40,840 nt of DNA, taken from NCBI GenBank assembly GCA_024279115.1, contig JAJRRW010000061.1, forward strand, positions 1-40,840, given 5' to 3'. The DNA comes from Alphaproteobacteria bacterium (GTDB taxonomy: Bacteria > Pseudomonadota > Alphaproteobacteria > Rhizobiales > JAKIUO01). A program made the position numbers and the translations under genes. Every line of letters starts with the position of its first letter. Position 1 is the stretch's first letter. The notes below the pieces were generated by a model. The model was given only the letters and a program-made list of their open reading frames with translations. It ran no database searches and had not been told where the DNA came from. Shown one piece after another: positions 27,652 through 35,683 of this stretch.

Positions 27652-28533
27652 TCAGGCCATTGCCACAAGGCCAAGCTCGCTAATCGCTGCCTCAACGCTT
27701 TTTTTGGTGTCCTCGCTGATCGCGATCAATGGCAGACGCACATCTGGCTCGCAAAGGCCCAACAAGGAGGCCGCATATTTCGCAGGTCCAGGATTTGGCT
27801 CGACAAACATCACATCATGAACCGCCAGCAACCGGTCCTGATAGGACAAGGCCGTCTTGAAATCGCCGCTCATACAAGCTTCTTGAAACAAGCTGCAAAG
27901 TTTTGGAGCAATGTTTGAGGTCACCGAAATACAGCCATGAGCCCCATTTACGGCGCTAGCCAGCGCCATGGGATCATCCCCCGACAATAGCAAAAAATCT
28001 TCGCCAATGGCGGCGCGCTGTCGCGAAATGCGTGTCACATCGCCCGTGGCATCCTTGACACCGACGATATTTGGCAATTTGGCGAGCCGTGCCATGGTTT
28101 CAACAGAGATATCCACAGTGCTGCGCCCGGGAATATTGTAAACAATAATGGGAATTTCAACCTCATCATGAATGGCTTTATAATGCTGATACAGCCCTTC
28201 TTGGCTGGGCTTGTTATAGTAAGGGGCAACAATCAAGGCACCGTCCGCGCCCACATCTTTGGCGTGGCGCGTATATTCAATGGCATCCAGCGTATTGTTG
28301 GAGCCGGTACCAGCAATCACCGGCACGCGCCCATTGGCAGCTTCAATGCAAAGCTCGATGACCCGCTTGTGTTCCGCGCGGGTTAGTGTGGGGCTTTCGC
28401 CTGTGGTACCAACCGGCACAAGCCCATGTGTTCCTTGGGAAATTTGCCACTCGACAAATTTTGAGAATGCCTTTTCATCCAGCGCATCCCCTTTGAACGG
28501 TGTTATCAGCGCCGTAATCGAGCCCCTGAACAT
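27652..28533 (-). CDS. dapA: 4-hydroxy-tetrahydrodipicolinate synthase
   Basis: DapA condenses pyruvate and aspartate semialdehyde, the first committed step to diaminopimelate and lysine. The 293-residue TIM barrel has GTTGESPTL (T43/T44), Y106 (VAPYYNKPSQEG), Y132 (VYNIPGRS) and the Schiff-base K160 (IVGVKDATGD). The start at ATG 28533 follows GAAGAGA-type purines; upstream in-frame codons lack a binding site. It is followed 64 bp on by smpB and is divergent from a lytic transglycosylase gene, the common order in Hyphomicrobiales. Diaminopimelate made here feeds the wall machinery encoded further right. Confidence 0.97.
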   Translation of the reverse strand: MFRGSITALITPFKGDALDEKAFSKFVEWQISQGTHGLVPVGTTGESPTLTRAEHKRVIELCIEAANGRVPVIAGTGSNNTLDAIEYTRHAKDVGADGALIVAPYYNKPSQEGLYQHYKAIHDEVEIPIIVYNIPGRSTVDISVETMARLAKLPNIVGVKDATGDVTRISRQRAAIGEDFLLLSGDDPMALASAVNGAHGCISVTSNIAPKLCSLFQEACMSGDFKTALSYQDRLLAVHDVMFVEPNPGPAKYAASLLGLCEPDVRLPLIAISEDTKKSVEAAISELGLVAMA

Positions 28534-28854
28534 GATCTCTTCTCTCTTTTCGTTATGAGTTTGTCTTCTTTGCACCACGCGTTACCACAAACAAAGCAAT
28601 TTTCAAGCCGTTTGACGATGCAAACCATCATTTGACATCCGTTTAGCGACATTTTAACCGCGATAAAAAAGCGACAATACTGCCTTGCGCCATCACGAGC
28701 AAGCGCCGCCAACGTCATTTGTTTGACAGAAATAACAGGCAGAATCACAACACAATCTGCATATTTCAGCTTGGGTATTGCACCGATGCTGCGACTTGTA
28801 GCATAATCGATGACTGATGCGGCGTGATATTTTTTTGATAATCCAGGGGTGAAA
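28534..28854. promoter_or_regulatory. Divergent gap between dapA and the lytic transglycosylase gene
   Basis: The 321-bp gap holds no gene. A plausible promoter for the rightward gene is TTGCAC (28778-28783) with CATAAT (28802-28807), spacing 18 bp, about 50 bp before the start codon. Hexamer fit is partial (poor at -35, good at -10), so this is tentative. Nothing distinct was seen for dapA. Confidence 0.35.
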
Positions 28855-31173
28855 ATGGGCAATATGCGGAAATCATCCGGCGGCCTTTTGTTGGTGCTGC
28901 CGGCGGGAGCTGTTGCTCTTGCCCTCTTTGCGGCTGGTACTTTGACCAGCCCTCGCGCAAGCGCAGGCAATGTCGATCCTATTGCAGCGCTGATTTCTGC
29001 TGGTACCGCCGCCCAGGCCAGCCAGCCAGCCAGCAAAAAAGACCCGCAAACCCAGAAAAACAAGTCGGCGAAAAAGCAAAAAACGGCGCTAGGCAAGAAA
29101 AAATCGCTGGCCAAAAAGACATCTTCCAAAGCCCTGCCACCAACGCCCATCAGGAACCCGTTGCGTCCCTTGGCCAACAAGACCGCTGTATCTGCAAGAA
29201 GATCATCGGCCCCGCCAGTTCCCACCAGACACGGCCTGATTGCCGACCGCGTTAAAGCACTTGCGCCAGTGCTGCACCGCACCGTCTCCTCGCAAGATTT
29301 AAAACTGTTAAAGCAAAGCATGGACCATTCTTTGAGAAGCCGTGGAGCGGACGCCAGAGCCGCCCGGGCGCGCATATCGGACCCTGCTGTGCGCAAGCTG
29401 GCGCTATGGTATTATTTGCGCAAGGCTTCTGGCATCCCTGATCCCACGACCATGCACCGCTTTACCCGTAAAAACCAGGACTGGCCCAGCGGCCGATTAC
29501 TGCGCCGCCGCGCCGAACGGGCTTTGTTGGAGACAAATGCCTCCCCTAAAATCGTGCATGCGCTCTATCGCAAGACGCCGCCCAGATCCGGGATTGGCAA
29601 ATATCTACAGGCCCGCGCCTATAAAAACGCCTCGCAACCCCAAAAAGCCCTCAAACTGGCGCGCGCGGCCTGGCATGCCCATGCGCTCGGTGCAAAAATC
29701 GAAAAAAGCCTGCTCAAGGACTTTGGCGACAAGCTGACCACTGCCGATCATCGCCGCCGCGCCGACCATTTTTTATACAAGGACAAGCGCCGTTATCTGT
29801 CGACCATACGCCGGGTCAGAAAGCTGCTGCCCAAGGGCGAACAAGATAAAATCAATCTGCGTATGGAAGTCATCAAGCGCCGCCTCAATGCGGCGGACAA
29901 AGACTATGCAAAACTGGGCACCAAGGCCCTCAAAGACGCCGGGCTGTTGTTCAACCGCATCCAGCTTTTGCGGCGCCAGGAAAAATTTGACCACTCACGC
30001 AAACTTTTGAGCCAGGCCCCCATCGATGCCAAGACCATGGTGGAACCCGATGAATGGTGGATTGAGCGCCGCTTGCAGACCCGCTATGCCTTACGCCATA
30101 ACAAACCGCTGGAGGCCTATAAAATCGCCAGCCGTCATGGCGAAATTTCGCGCAAAAGCAAATGTGATGCGCAGTTTCTGGCTGGCTGGATTGCCCTCAC
30201 CCGCCTCAACAAAACCAAGGCTGCGGCCCGCCATTTTGCCGCTCAGCGCAAACATGCGCAAAGCCGGACCGAAATCGCCAAGGCCGAATATTGGCTGGGC
30301 CGATTGAAACTGAAACAAAAAGACGCCATTGGTGCGTTGGCCCATTTTGCCGCTTCTGCCAAATATTTCAGAACCTATTACGGCCAGTTGGCCCTGCAAT
30401 CAATCGAACATAAAGGGCGCATCGGCAACATCATAGCGCCCGCCCCGAGCCGCCGGGATCTCAAGCGCTTTTTAGCGCGTGACAGTGTGCGCGCACTGAT
30501 TGTTGCACACAAGGCCGGACTAAGGGGCTTGACGCCCATATTCTTCAATCATCTCGCCTGGCACCTCAAGAGCCCGGGTGAAATGACCCTGCTGGCCGAA
30601 CTGGCCTCACAGATACATTCAAGGCGCGGCAGCGTCATAACAGGAAAAGTCGGCATATATCGAGGCTTTACGCTCGATCGCTACGCCTATCCGACCAATG
30701 CCTTGCCAAGCTTTAAAAATCTGACCGCCAAAGTCGATACGGCTCTGGTGCTGGCGCTGGCACGCCAGGAAAGCGAATTTAACGCCAAGGCCAAAAGTCC
30801 GGTTGGCGCCAGAGGCATGATGCAGATCATGCCCGGTACAGCGCGCGCCATCGCCCGACAACATAAGGTGCGCTATAGCCGCTCACGACTGATCAGCGAT
30901 CCGTCCTATAATATCGCCCTTGGGGTCGCTCATTTGCATGATCTCATCAAGCAATATAACGGCTCTTATATCTTGCCGCTTGTCGCCTATAATGCCGGGC
31001 CAGGACGCGTGCGATCCTGGATTGAAAGTTTCGGGGATCCACGCGACCCCAATGTCAATACGGTCGACTGGATCGAAAGCATACCGTTTACGGAAACACG
31101 GCGCTATGTGCAGCGCATCATGTCCAGTGTGCAGATTTTCCGCTCCAGGATGGATCAAAAAATCGCTATGTGA
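28855..31173 (+). CDS. Soluble lytic murein transglycosylase (SLT family)
   Basis: The enzyme cleaves peptidoglycan glycan strands to 1,6-anhydro products. The 772-residue precursor has an N-terminal export segment (LLLVLPAGAVALALFAAGTL) and a Lys/Ala/Pro-rich linker to about 110. A long helical superhelix-like region (about 130-560, repeated RRAERALL, YAKLGTKALKDAG, AEYWLGRLKLKQKDA blocks) follows. The C-terminal SLT domain has the catalytic Glu at about 639 (ALARQESEFNAKAKSPVGAR), then GMMQIMPGTAR and LPLVAYNAGPGRVRSWI. I chose ATG 28855, preceded by AGGGGTG, over GTG 28849. The start-proximal Lys-rich linker is unusually basic. It is divergent from dapA. Confidence 0.93.
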   Translation: MGNMRKSSGGLLLVLPAGAVALALFAAGTLTSPRASAGNVDPIAALISAGTAAQASQPASKKDPQTQKNKSAKKQKTALGKKKSLAKKTSSKALPPTPIRNPLRPLANKTAVSARRSSAPPVPTRHGLIADRVKALAPVLHRTVSSQDLKLLKQSMDHSLRSRGADARAARARISDPAVRKLALWYYLRKASGIPDPTTMHRFTRKNQDWPSGRLLRRRAERALLETNASPKIVHALYRKTPPRSGIGKYLQARAYKNASQPQKALKLARAAWHAHALGAKIEKSLLKDFGDKLTTADHRRRADHFLYKDKRRYLSTIRRVRKLLPKGEQDKINLRMEVIKRRLNAADKDYAKLGTKALKDAGLLFNRIQLLRRQEKFDHSRKLLSQAPIDAKTMVEPDEWWIERRLQTRYALRHNKPLEAYKIASRHGEISRKSKCDAQFLAGWIALTRLNKTKAAARHFAAQRKHAQSRTEIAKAEYWLGRLKLKQKDAIGALAHFAASAKYFRTYYGQLALQSIEHKGRIGNIIAPAPSRRDLKRFLARDSVRALIVAHKAGLRGLTPIFFNHLAWHLKSPGEMTLLAELASQIHSRRGSVITGKVGIYRGFTLDRYAYPTNALPSFKNLTAKVDTALVLALARQESEFNAKAKSPVGARGMMQIMPGTARAIARQHKVRYSRSRLISDPSYNIALGVAHLHDLIKQYNGSYILPLVAYNAGPGRVRSWIESFGDPRDPNVNTVDWIESIPFTETRRYVQRIMSSVQIFRSRMDQKIAM

Positions 31174-31367
31174 CGCTGGTTCAAGATATTAATCGGGGTC
31201 ATACCAATGCCGCTGCAATTGATCAACGTCCGCCTGTTGTGAAAGTCAATTTCACACCTCAATAATCCATTTGTTCCCCCCACAAGCTCTCCCTCGCAGC
31301 GTCGCGACCCATTTGGCTCGTTTTTCGCATGCTACATGGTGGCTAAACAAACACCGCAGGGACTATC

Positions 31368-32291
31368 ATGACGAACGCACAACAAAGCACCCGCGAGTGG
31401 AGCGATCTATCGTTTACCAGTCATGATGGATTGCGTCTTGTGGGCCGCCATTACAAGGCTGCGCCGCTCAAGGGCACACATCAGCACTTAGACAAAAAGC
31501 CACCAGCCCCCCTGCTTTGCCTGCCCACGCTCACCGGCAATGGCAGGGAGTTTCACACTCTGGCGTGCTTTTTGACGACCCATAGTGAGCACCCGCGTGA
31601 TGTCTATTGTCTGGACTATCGAGGCCGTGGCAGCTCGCAAAATGATTACACATCCGCCCACTATAATTCCCATGTCGAGCTGCGCGATATTCAAGATTTC
31701 CTGATCGCATTTGATCTGACCCATTTCGATGTCATTGGCTCATCGCGAGGTGGCATTAACGCCATGTTGCTGGCAGGCGTTCGCCCCTCCGGCCTTGGCA
31801 GCATCATTCTCAATGATCTGGGACCGGTGCTGGAGCCGGGCGGCGTGGCGCGCATCCTTGGCTATCTCGCCAATATGCCCCAACCCGCCAACTGGCCAGA
31901 TGCCATCGAGGTCGTACGCTCCATGTATGATAAAAGCTTCCCCGCCCTTGATGATGACGGCTGGAGGGCCTTTGCTGAACGCTATTACATGGAACGAGAA
32001 GGCCGCCTTGTGGCCTGCTATGACAAGCGTCTTGGCCTCACCAGCCGGCACCTGAATCTACAAAAAAAACTGCCCGATATGTGGGGGCAGTTTCTGGCCC
32101 TGTTCAACCATCCCTTGCTAATCATTCGCGGTCAATATTCCGACATGCTGTCGCGCAAAACAGTAGAGCAGATGCGCACCTTGCACTGGCGCTCACGGGC
32201 CGTCACAGTGCCAGGCCAGGGTCACGCGCCACTGCTTCGCGACCGCCCCTCCTTGCAAACAATCAGTGCCTTTTTGGCCGAACATGATTAA
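31368..32291 (+). CDS. Alpha/beta hydrolase
   Basis: A 307-residue cytoplasmic hydrolase of unknown substrate. It has LLCLPTLTGNGREFHTLACF (the oxyanion region), VYCLDYRGRGSSQND, the nucleophile elbow GSSRGG with S126, LIIRGQYSDML (candidate acid) and GQGHAPLLRDRP with the catalytic His near residue 287. The triad therefore looks complete. No signal peptide is visible. The gene's stop codon overlaps that of the convergent RHH gene. Homoserine acetyltransferase- or esterase-like relatives exist, but the substrate cannot be told from sequence. Confidence 0.88.
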   Translation: MTNAQQSTREWSDLSFTSHDGLRLVGRHYKAAPLKGTHQHLDKKPPAPLLCLPTLTGNGREFHTLACFLTTHSEHPRDVYCLDYRGRGSSQNDYTSAHYNSHVELRDIQDFLIAFDLTHFDVIGSSRGGINAMLLAGVRPSGLGSIILNDLGPVLEPGGVARILGYLANMPQPANWPDAIEVVRSMYDKSFPALDDDGWRAFAERYYMEREGRLVACYDKRLGLTSRHLNLQKKLPDMWGQFLALFNHPLLIIRGQYSDMLSRKTVEQMRTLHWRSRAVTVPGQGHAPLLRDRPSLQTISAFLAEHD

Positions 32292-32524
32292 TCCTGCTCT
32301 TTTCGCGTCGCCTTGGCGCGATAATATTCAAGCAAATAGAGCCGCACGGCACTCGACAGGCCGGTCTGGCGGCTTTGCCTGTCAATCTCGCCAATCAGCT
32401 CCGGCACGGTTTTTTGTTGCGCCCGCGCCACCTCGCTAAGCGCTTCAAAAAACGGCTCCTCAAGCGAAATACTGGTGCGATGCCGCTTGATGGTCAGGGA
32501 ATATTTGCGATTGCCTTTGATCAT
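32288..32524 (-). CDS. Ribbon-helix-helix (RHH_4) domain protein
   Basis: A 78-residue protein: RKYSLTIKRHRTSISLEEPFFEALSEVARAQQKTVPELIGEIDRQ is a typical RHH_4 strand-helix-helix, here with a C-terminal helix (SSAVRLYLLEYYRAKATRK). Proteins of this family are widespread in alphaproteobacteria, are predicted DNA binders acting as dimers, and have no known target. ATG 32524 has an AGGAAAGG binding site. It shares stop-codon bases with the convergent hydrolase and has its own start in the gap before mreB. In rhizobia it often lies beside a DUF4169 gene; no such frame was seen here. Confidence 0.88.
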   Translation of the reverse strand: MIKGNRKYSLTIKRHRTSISLEEPFFEALSEVARAQQKTVPELIGEIDRQSRQTGLSSAVRLYLLEYYRAKATRKEQD

Positions 32525-32951
32525 GCGCCTTTCCTAGCACAAACCGCTCTGGCCCGTAAAACCCTCTGTTTTATCTGCCATATTGCCAGCTCGCTTTTTG
32601 CCCTATATGCTGGAGCTGGACTTGAAAAAAAAGAGCGCCGGGACCATTGCTGGATCCGGTACGAAACTTGTTGACCTGAACCTCTGGGACAGTTCGTCAG
32701 ATCAACGCTTTTTCCGCGGGACATGGTCGGAGCCTTTAAACTGGCATAAGCGCGAAACTCGCATAAACACGCGGTTTTTGTGTGAATCGGCCGGACCGCT
32801 TGCGCGCGCAAATGCCCAGTTGGCATATTTGTTGCTGTGTTAAGGCGGAAAACCAAACAATATGCGGATTTACCGATCCTCATAGGACAGCGCAGTGTAT
32901 TTGTAATGAGACGGAGCGCCCATTGGCCCGATCTCAAGGAGCCTGGTAAAA
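32525..32951. promoter_or_regulatory. Divergent gap between the RHH gene and mreB
   Basis: This 427-bp gap should hold the promoters of the RHH gene and the rod-shape operon. Directly before mreB is AAGGAG at 10 bp from the ATG. An 86-codon open frame (32583-32843, plus) resembles nothing and has no ribosome binding site. I saw no convincing promoter hexamer pair. Confidence 0.45.
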
Positions 32952-33992
32952 ATGTTGAAATCTCTATTCGACATCATGTGGTCGGACCTTGCCATTGATC
33001 TTGGCACCGCCAATACCCTTGTCTATGCGCCGGGAAAAGGCATCATTCTTGATGAACCCTCCGTGGTCGCCTTGTCCACCGGGGGAGCGCGCAAGGAAAT
33101 CATTGCGGTTGGCGAGCAGGCCAAAAACATGATCGGGCGCACCCCGCGAAATATCGAGACTGTGCGCCCCATGCAAGATGGCGTTATTGCCGATTTCGTG
33201 GCCACCGAAGAGATGATCAAACAGTTTATCAAGATCGTTGTCAGCCGCCTGAGCATCGCCTCGCCGCGCATCATGATGTGTGTCCCTGCCAGCGCCACAC
33301 CAGTTGAAGTCCGAGCCGTGTTTGATGCCGCTTTGATGGCCGGCGCCAAAAAAATATATATCATGCAAGAACCCGTTGCCGCCGCCATTGGTGCCGGGCT
33401 GGACATTTCACAACCCCGAGGCACCATGGTGATTGATATTGGCGGGGGCACAACCGATATTGCCGTCATGTCACTGGGCGGTATCATCACCTCGCACTCG
33501 TTTCGGGTCGGCGGCGATGCCATGGATCGCGCCATCATCAATCACATCCGCCACGAACACCAGCTTTTGATCGGCCGCAGCAATGCCGAAATCATCAAAA
33601 AAGAAGTGGGAACCGCCCGCGTAACCGACAATATCGAGGACGTGGATGTCCATATCAAGGGGCGCAACCTGCGCACGGGCATGCCGTCCGAAATCACCAT
33701 CGGCCCATCAGATATCGCAACGGCCCTGCAAAGGCCGCTCGAAACCATCGCCGATGAAGTGCAAAAAATTCTCGAAGAACTGCCGCCCGAAATCGCCGCC
33801 GATATTGCCGAAGAGGGTATCTATCTGACCGGTGGCGGTGCCCTTTTAAACAATATTGACGAGGTGCTTGCCAAAAAGACCAGCGTCGAATTTCACATTC
33901 CGACCGATCCCTTGCGCTGCGTGGTCATTGGCGCGGGACTGGCCCTTGAAAATATTGAACAGGTACCCAATCTTTTGGTTGATATCCAGTAA
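32952..33992 (+). CDS. mreB: Rod-shape determining actin homologue MreB
   Basis: MreB forms membrane-bound filaments that position the elongation machinery. The 346-residue protein has an amphipathic N-terminus (MLKSLFDIMWSDL), phosphate-1 loop IDLGTANTLVY, DGVIADFVATEEMI, phosphate-2 loop VIDIGGGTTDIAV, GGDAMDRAI, and the adenosine motif YLTGGGALLNNID. Length and motifs are complete. It is the first gene of mreB-mreC-mreD-mrdA-rodA; a 206-bp gap separates it from mreC, which may allow different expression levels. Confidence 0.98.
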   Translation: MLKSLFDIMWSDLAIDLGTANTLVYAPGKGIILDEPSVVALSTGGARKEIIAVGEQAKNMIGRTPRNIETVRPMQDGVIADFVATEEMIKQFIKIVVSRLSIASPRIMMCVPASATPVEVRAVFDAALMAGAKKIYIMQEPVAAAIGAGLDISQPRGTMVIDIGGGTTDIAVMSLGGIITSHSFRVGGDAMDRAIINHIRHEHQLLIGRSNAEIIKKEVGTARVTDNIEDVDVHIKGRNLRTGMPSEITIGPSDIATALQRPLETIADEVQKILEELPPEIAADIAEEGIYLTGGGALLNNIDEVLAKKTSVEFHIPTDPLRCVVIGAGLALENIEQVPNLLVDIQ

Positions 33993-34198
33993 CCCTGTTT
34001 AACACCCGTGCGCATAGATATTGACCGACGTGTTTTGGGGATACAAACTATACATTTATGTCTCGATAGGCTATCTTTAAAACAGTGATTGTGTCAGTTA
34101 GTTCAATGTTATAATGGAATTTCACAATCTTCTGGCCCCTGCGTCACCCATTGTTCAACCATCCATTTGATAAGTGTAAAGAGTAATCAGTCAGCGTC

Positions 34199-35077
34199 AT
34201 GCTCAACAAATCACCTCACGATAGATATCGTTTGCGTCCGCACTCACGGCAACGAGCGGGAGGGACGCGCCCTGCAACAGGTCTGTCGGGTGTGTTATTA
34301 TTCGGGCTGGTGTTGATCGCCATGGTGTTACTGGTTCTTGGCAAGAGTGATAACCGCCAGCTCAAGGAGTGGCGCGGTAAAGCCATTGATTTCACCTCTC
34401 CCCTTCTTCAGCTGGCAAGTGTCCCCGCAAGCTATATCCAGCGCTCGATTGACCGCATGCGCGATTTTTACGAGAACAATGACAAGCTCCATCAGCTCCG
34501 CCTTGAAAACCAGCGATTGCGCGCCGTCAAATGGCATGTTGAGCGCCTTGAGCAAAATAATGCCAAATTGAAAGCTTTGTTGAATTCCGCGAAAGAGCCA
34601 CGTCTCAAATTTGTCTCGGGTCGCATCATATCGGGAAATCCGGGGCTTTTTGGTCAGCACATGCTGGTCAATGTGGGACGGCGCAATGGCGTACATGCTG
34701 GCTATGCCGTGATCAATGCAGACGGATTTATTGGCCGCACCTTCGAGACCGCTGGCCGCACCAGCCGCATTTTGCTGCTCACAGACAAACAGAGCCGCAT
34801 CCCCATCAAAATCGGCAAAAAAGCGGTCAGAGGAGTGGCAACCGGCACGGGCGCTGCCAGCCCAAAAGTTGATTTCCTGCCGCACAATGCCTCCATCTAT
34901 GAGGGGGATCTGGTCTTCACATCGGGGCATGGCGGCGATCTGCCAAAGGGGCTGCGCATAGGGGTCATCAAGAAAATCGGCAAACAATATCATATTGCCT
35001 TGAGCGCCGAAAATGAGGGCACAGAATATGTCAGCATCTTGTATTTCCAACAGCCCGGCCTGGCGCACCGACAATAA
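34199..35077 (+). CDS. mreC: Rod-shape determining protein MreC
   Basis: MreC links MreB to the periplasmic elongasome. The 292-residue protein has a basic cytoplasmic N-terminus (about 1-27), a membrane helix (LSGVLLFGLVLIAMVLLVLG, about 29-49), a coiled coil (DFYENNDKLHQLRLENQRLRAVKWHVERLEQNNAKLKALL, about 80-120), and the beta-rich domain with GRIISGNPGLFGQHMLVNVGRRNGV, VINADGFIGRTFETAGRTSRILLLTD and YEGDLVFTSGHGGDLPKGLRIGVI. All family landmarks are present and no break was seen. MreD follows 39 bp downstream. Confidence 0.97.
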   Translation: MLNKSPHDRYRLRPHSRQRAGGTRPATGLSGVLLFGLVLIAMVLLVLGKSDNRQLKEWRGKAIDFTSPLLQLASVPASYIQRSIDRMRDFYENNDKLHQLRLENQRLRAVKWHVERLEQNNAKLKALLNSAKEPRLKFVSGRIISGNPGLFGQHMLVNVGRRNGVHAGYAVINADGFIGRTFETAGRTSRILLLTDKQSRIPIKIGKKAVRGVATGTGAASPKVDFLPHNASIYEGDLVFTSGHGGDLPKGLRIGVIKKIGKQYHIALSAENEGTEYVSILYFQQPGLAHRQ

Positions 35078-35115
35078 CAACTCTTGACCATGCAAGCTCA
35101 AAGGAGGGCGGCGCA

Positions 35116-35652
35116 ATGCTTGAATACCGATTGACGGCCCTGTTGCTGCCTGGCTTCTTGCTGCTCGCCCTGCCGGCTCTTGCTGCCTATCCCTGGCAAA
35201 TGCTGGTGGGCCAGACCACTGCCCTGCCATTTCTCACTTTGCTGACGATCCTGTTTGGGGCGGTGCGCTATCCCGGCTTGTTTTTGTCCCCCTTAGTGTT
35301 CTTGTCGGGACTGTTATGTGATCTGTTCACGCACTCGCCGCTGGGGTTTTGGACCTTGTTGTTCCTGCTTGCTCTGGCCTGCGCCCGCACCACCACATTG
35401 CTCACCGCAGAACGCGGCCCCCTGGTGATCGCTCTTTGCCTGACCGCTGTCCTGATTTTCATGACTGCCAGCGTCTGGGGCCTGACCTCGCTCTACCAAT
35501 TTGCCTGGCAGGATTTACGCATCAGCATTGAGGGCATGAGTATGGCGCTATTGCTGGCGCCGGTTCCCGCGTTGTTTGTGTTGGGGCTGGAAAAATTATT
35601 GATCCTCAAAAACGAAAAGGTCCCCTCAAGGCCTTTTCGTTCGCAGCGTTAG
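35116..35652 (+). CDS. mreD: Rod-shape determining protein MreD
   Basis: A 178-residue membrane protein with about five hydrophobic helices (for example LLLPGFLLLALPALAAYPW, LTLLTILFGAVRYPGLFLSPLVFLSGLL, LGFWTLLFLLALACA). MreD has few conserved residues; the SPLVFLSGLLCDLFTHSPLGFWTLLFLL stretch, with its D-x-x-x-x-x-P-L-G core, is the recognisable part. The ATG follows a near-perfect AAAGGAGGG site. Position between mreC and mrdA supports the call. Confidence 0.94.
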   Translation: MLEYRLTALLLPGFLLLALPALAAYPWQMLVGQTTALPFLTLLTILFGAVRYPGLFLSPLVFLSGLLCDLFTHSPLGFWTLLFLLALACARTTTLLTAERGPLVIALCLTAVLIFMTASVWGLTSLYQFAWQDLRISIEGMSMALLLAPVPALFVLGLEKLLILKNEKVPSRPFRSQR

Positions 35653-35683
35653 GTAAGAGGCATGAATATGTGCGGGGTGCCTT

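Noticed and set aside
28506-29396. 296-codon minus-strand frame opposite the start of the lytic transglycosylase gene
   Set aside because: It lies antisense to a well-supported gene with signal peptide and SLT domain and covers the dapA start; its sequence is low-complexity shadow.
32583-32843. 86-codon plus-strand frame in the gap before mreB
   Set aside because: No ribosome binding site and no recognisable motif; it lies in what should be the divergent promoter region.
34328-35230. 300-codon minus-strand frame opposite mreC
   Set aside because: Antisense to a complete mreC with coiled coil and family motifs; shadow frame.
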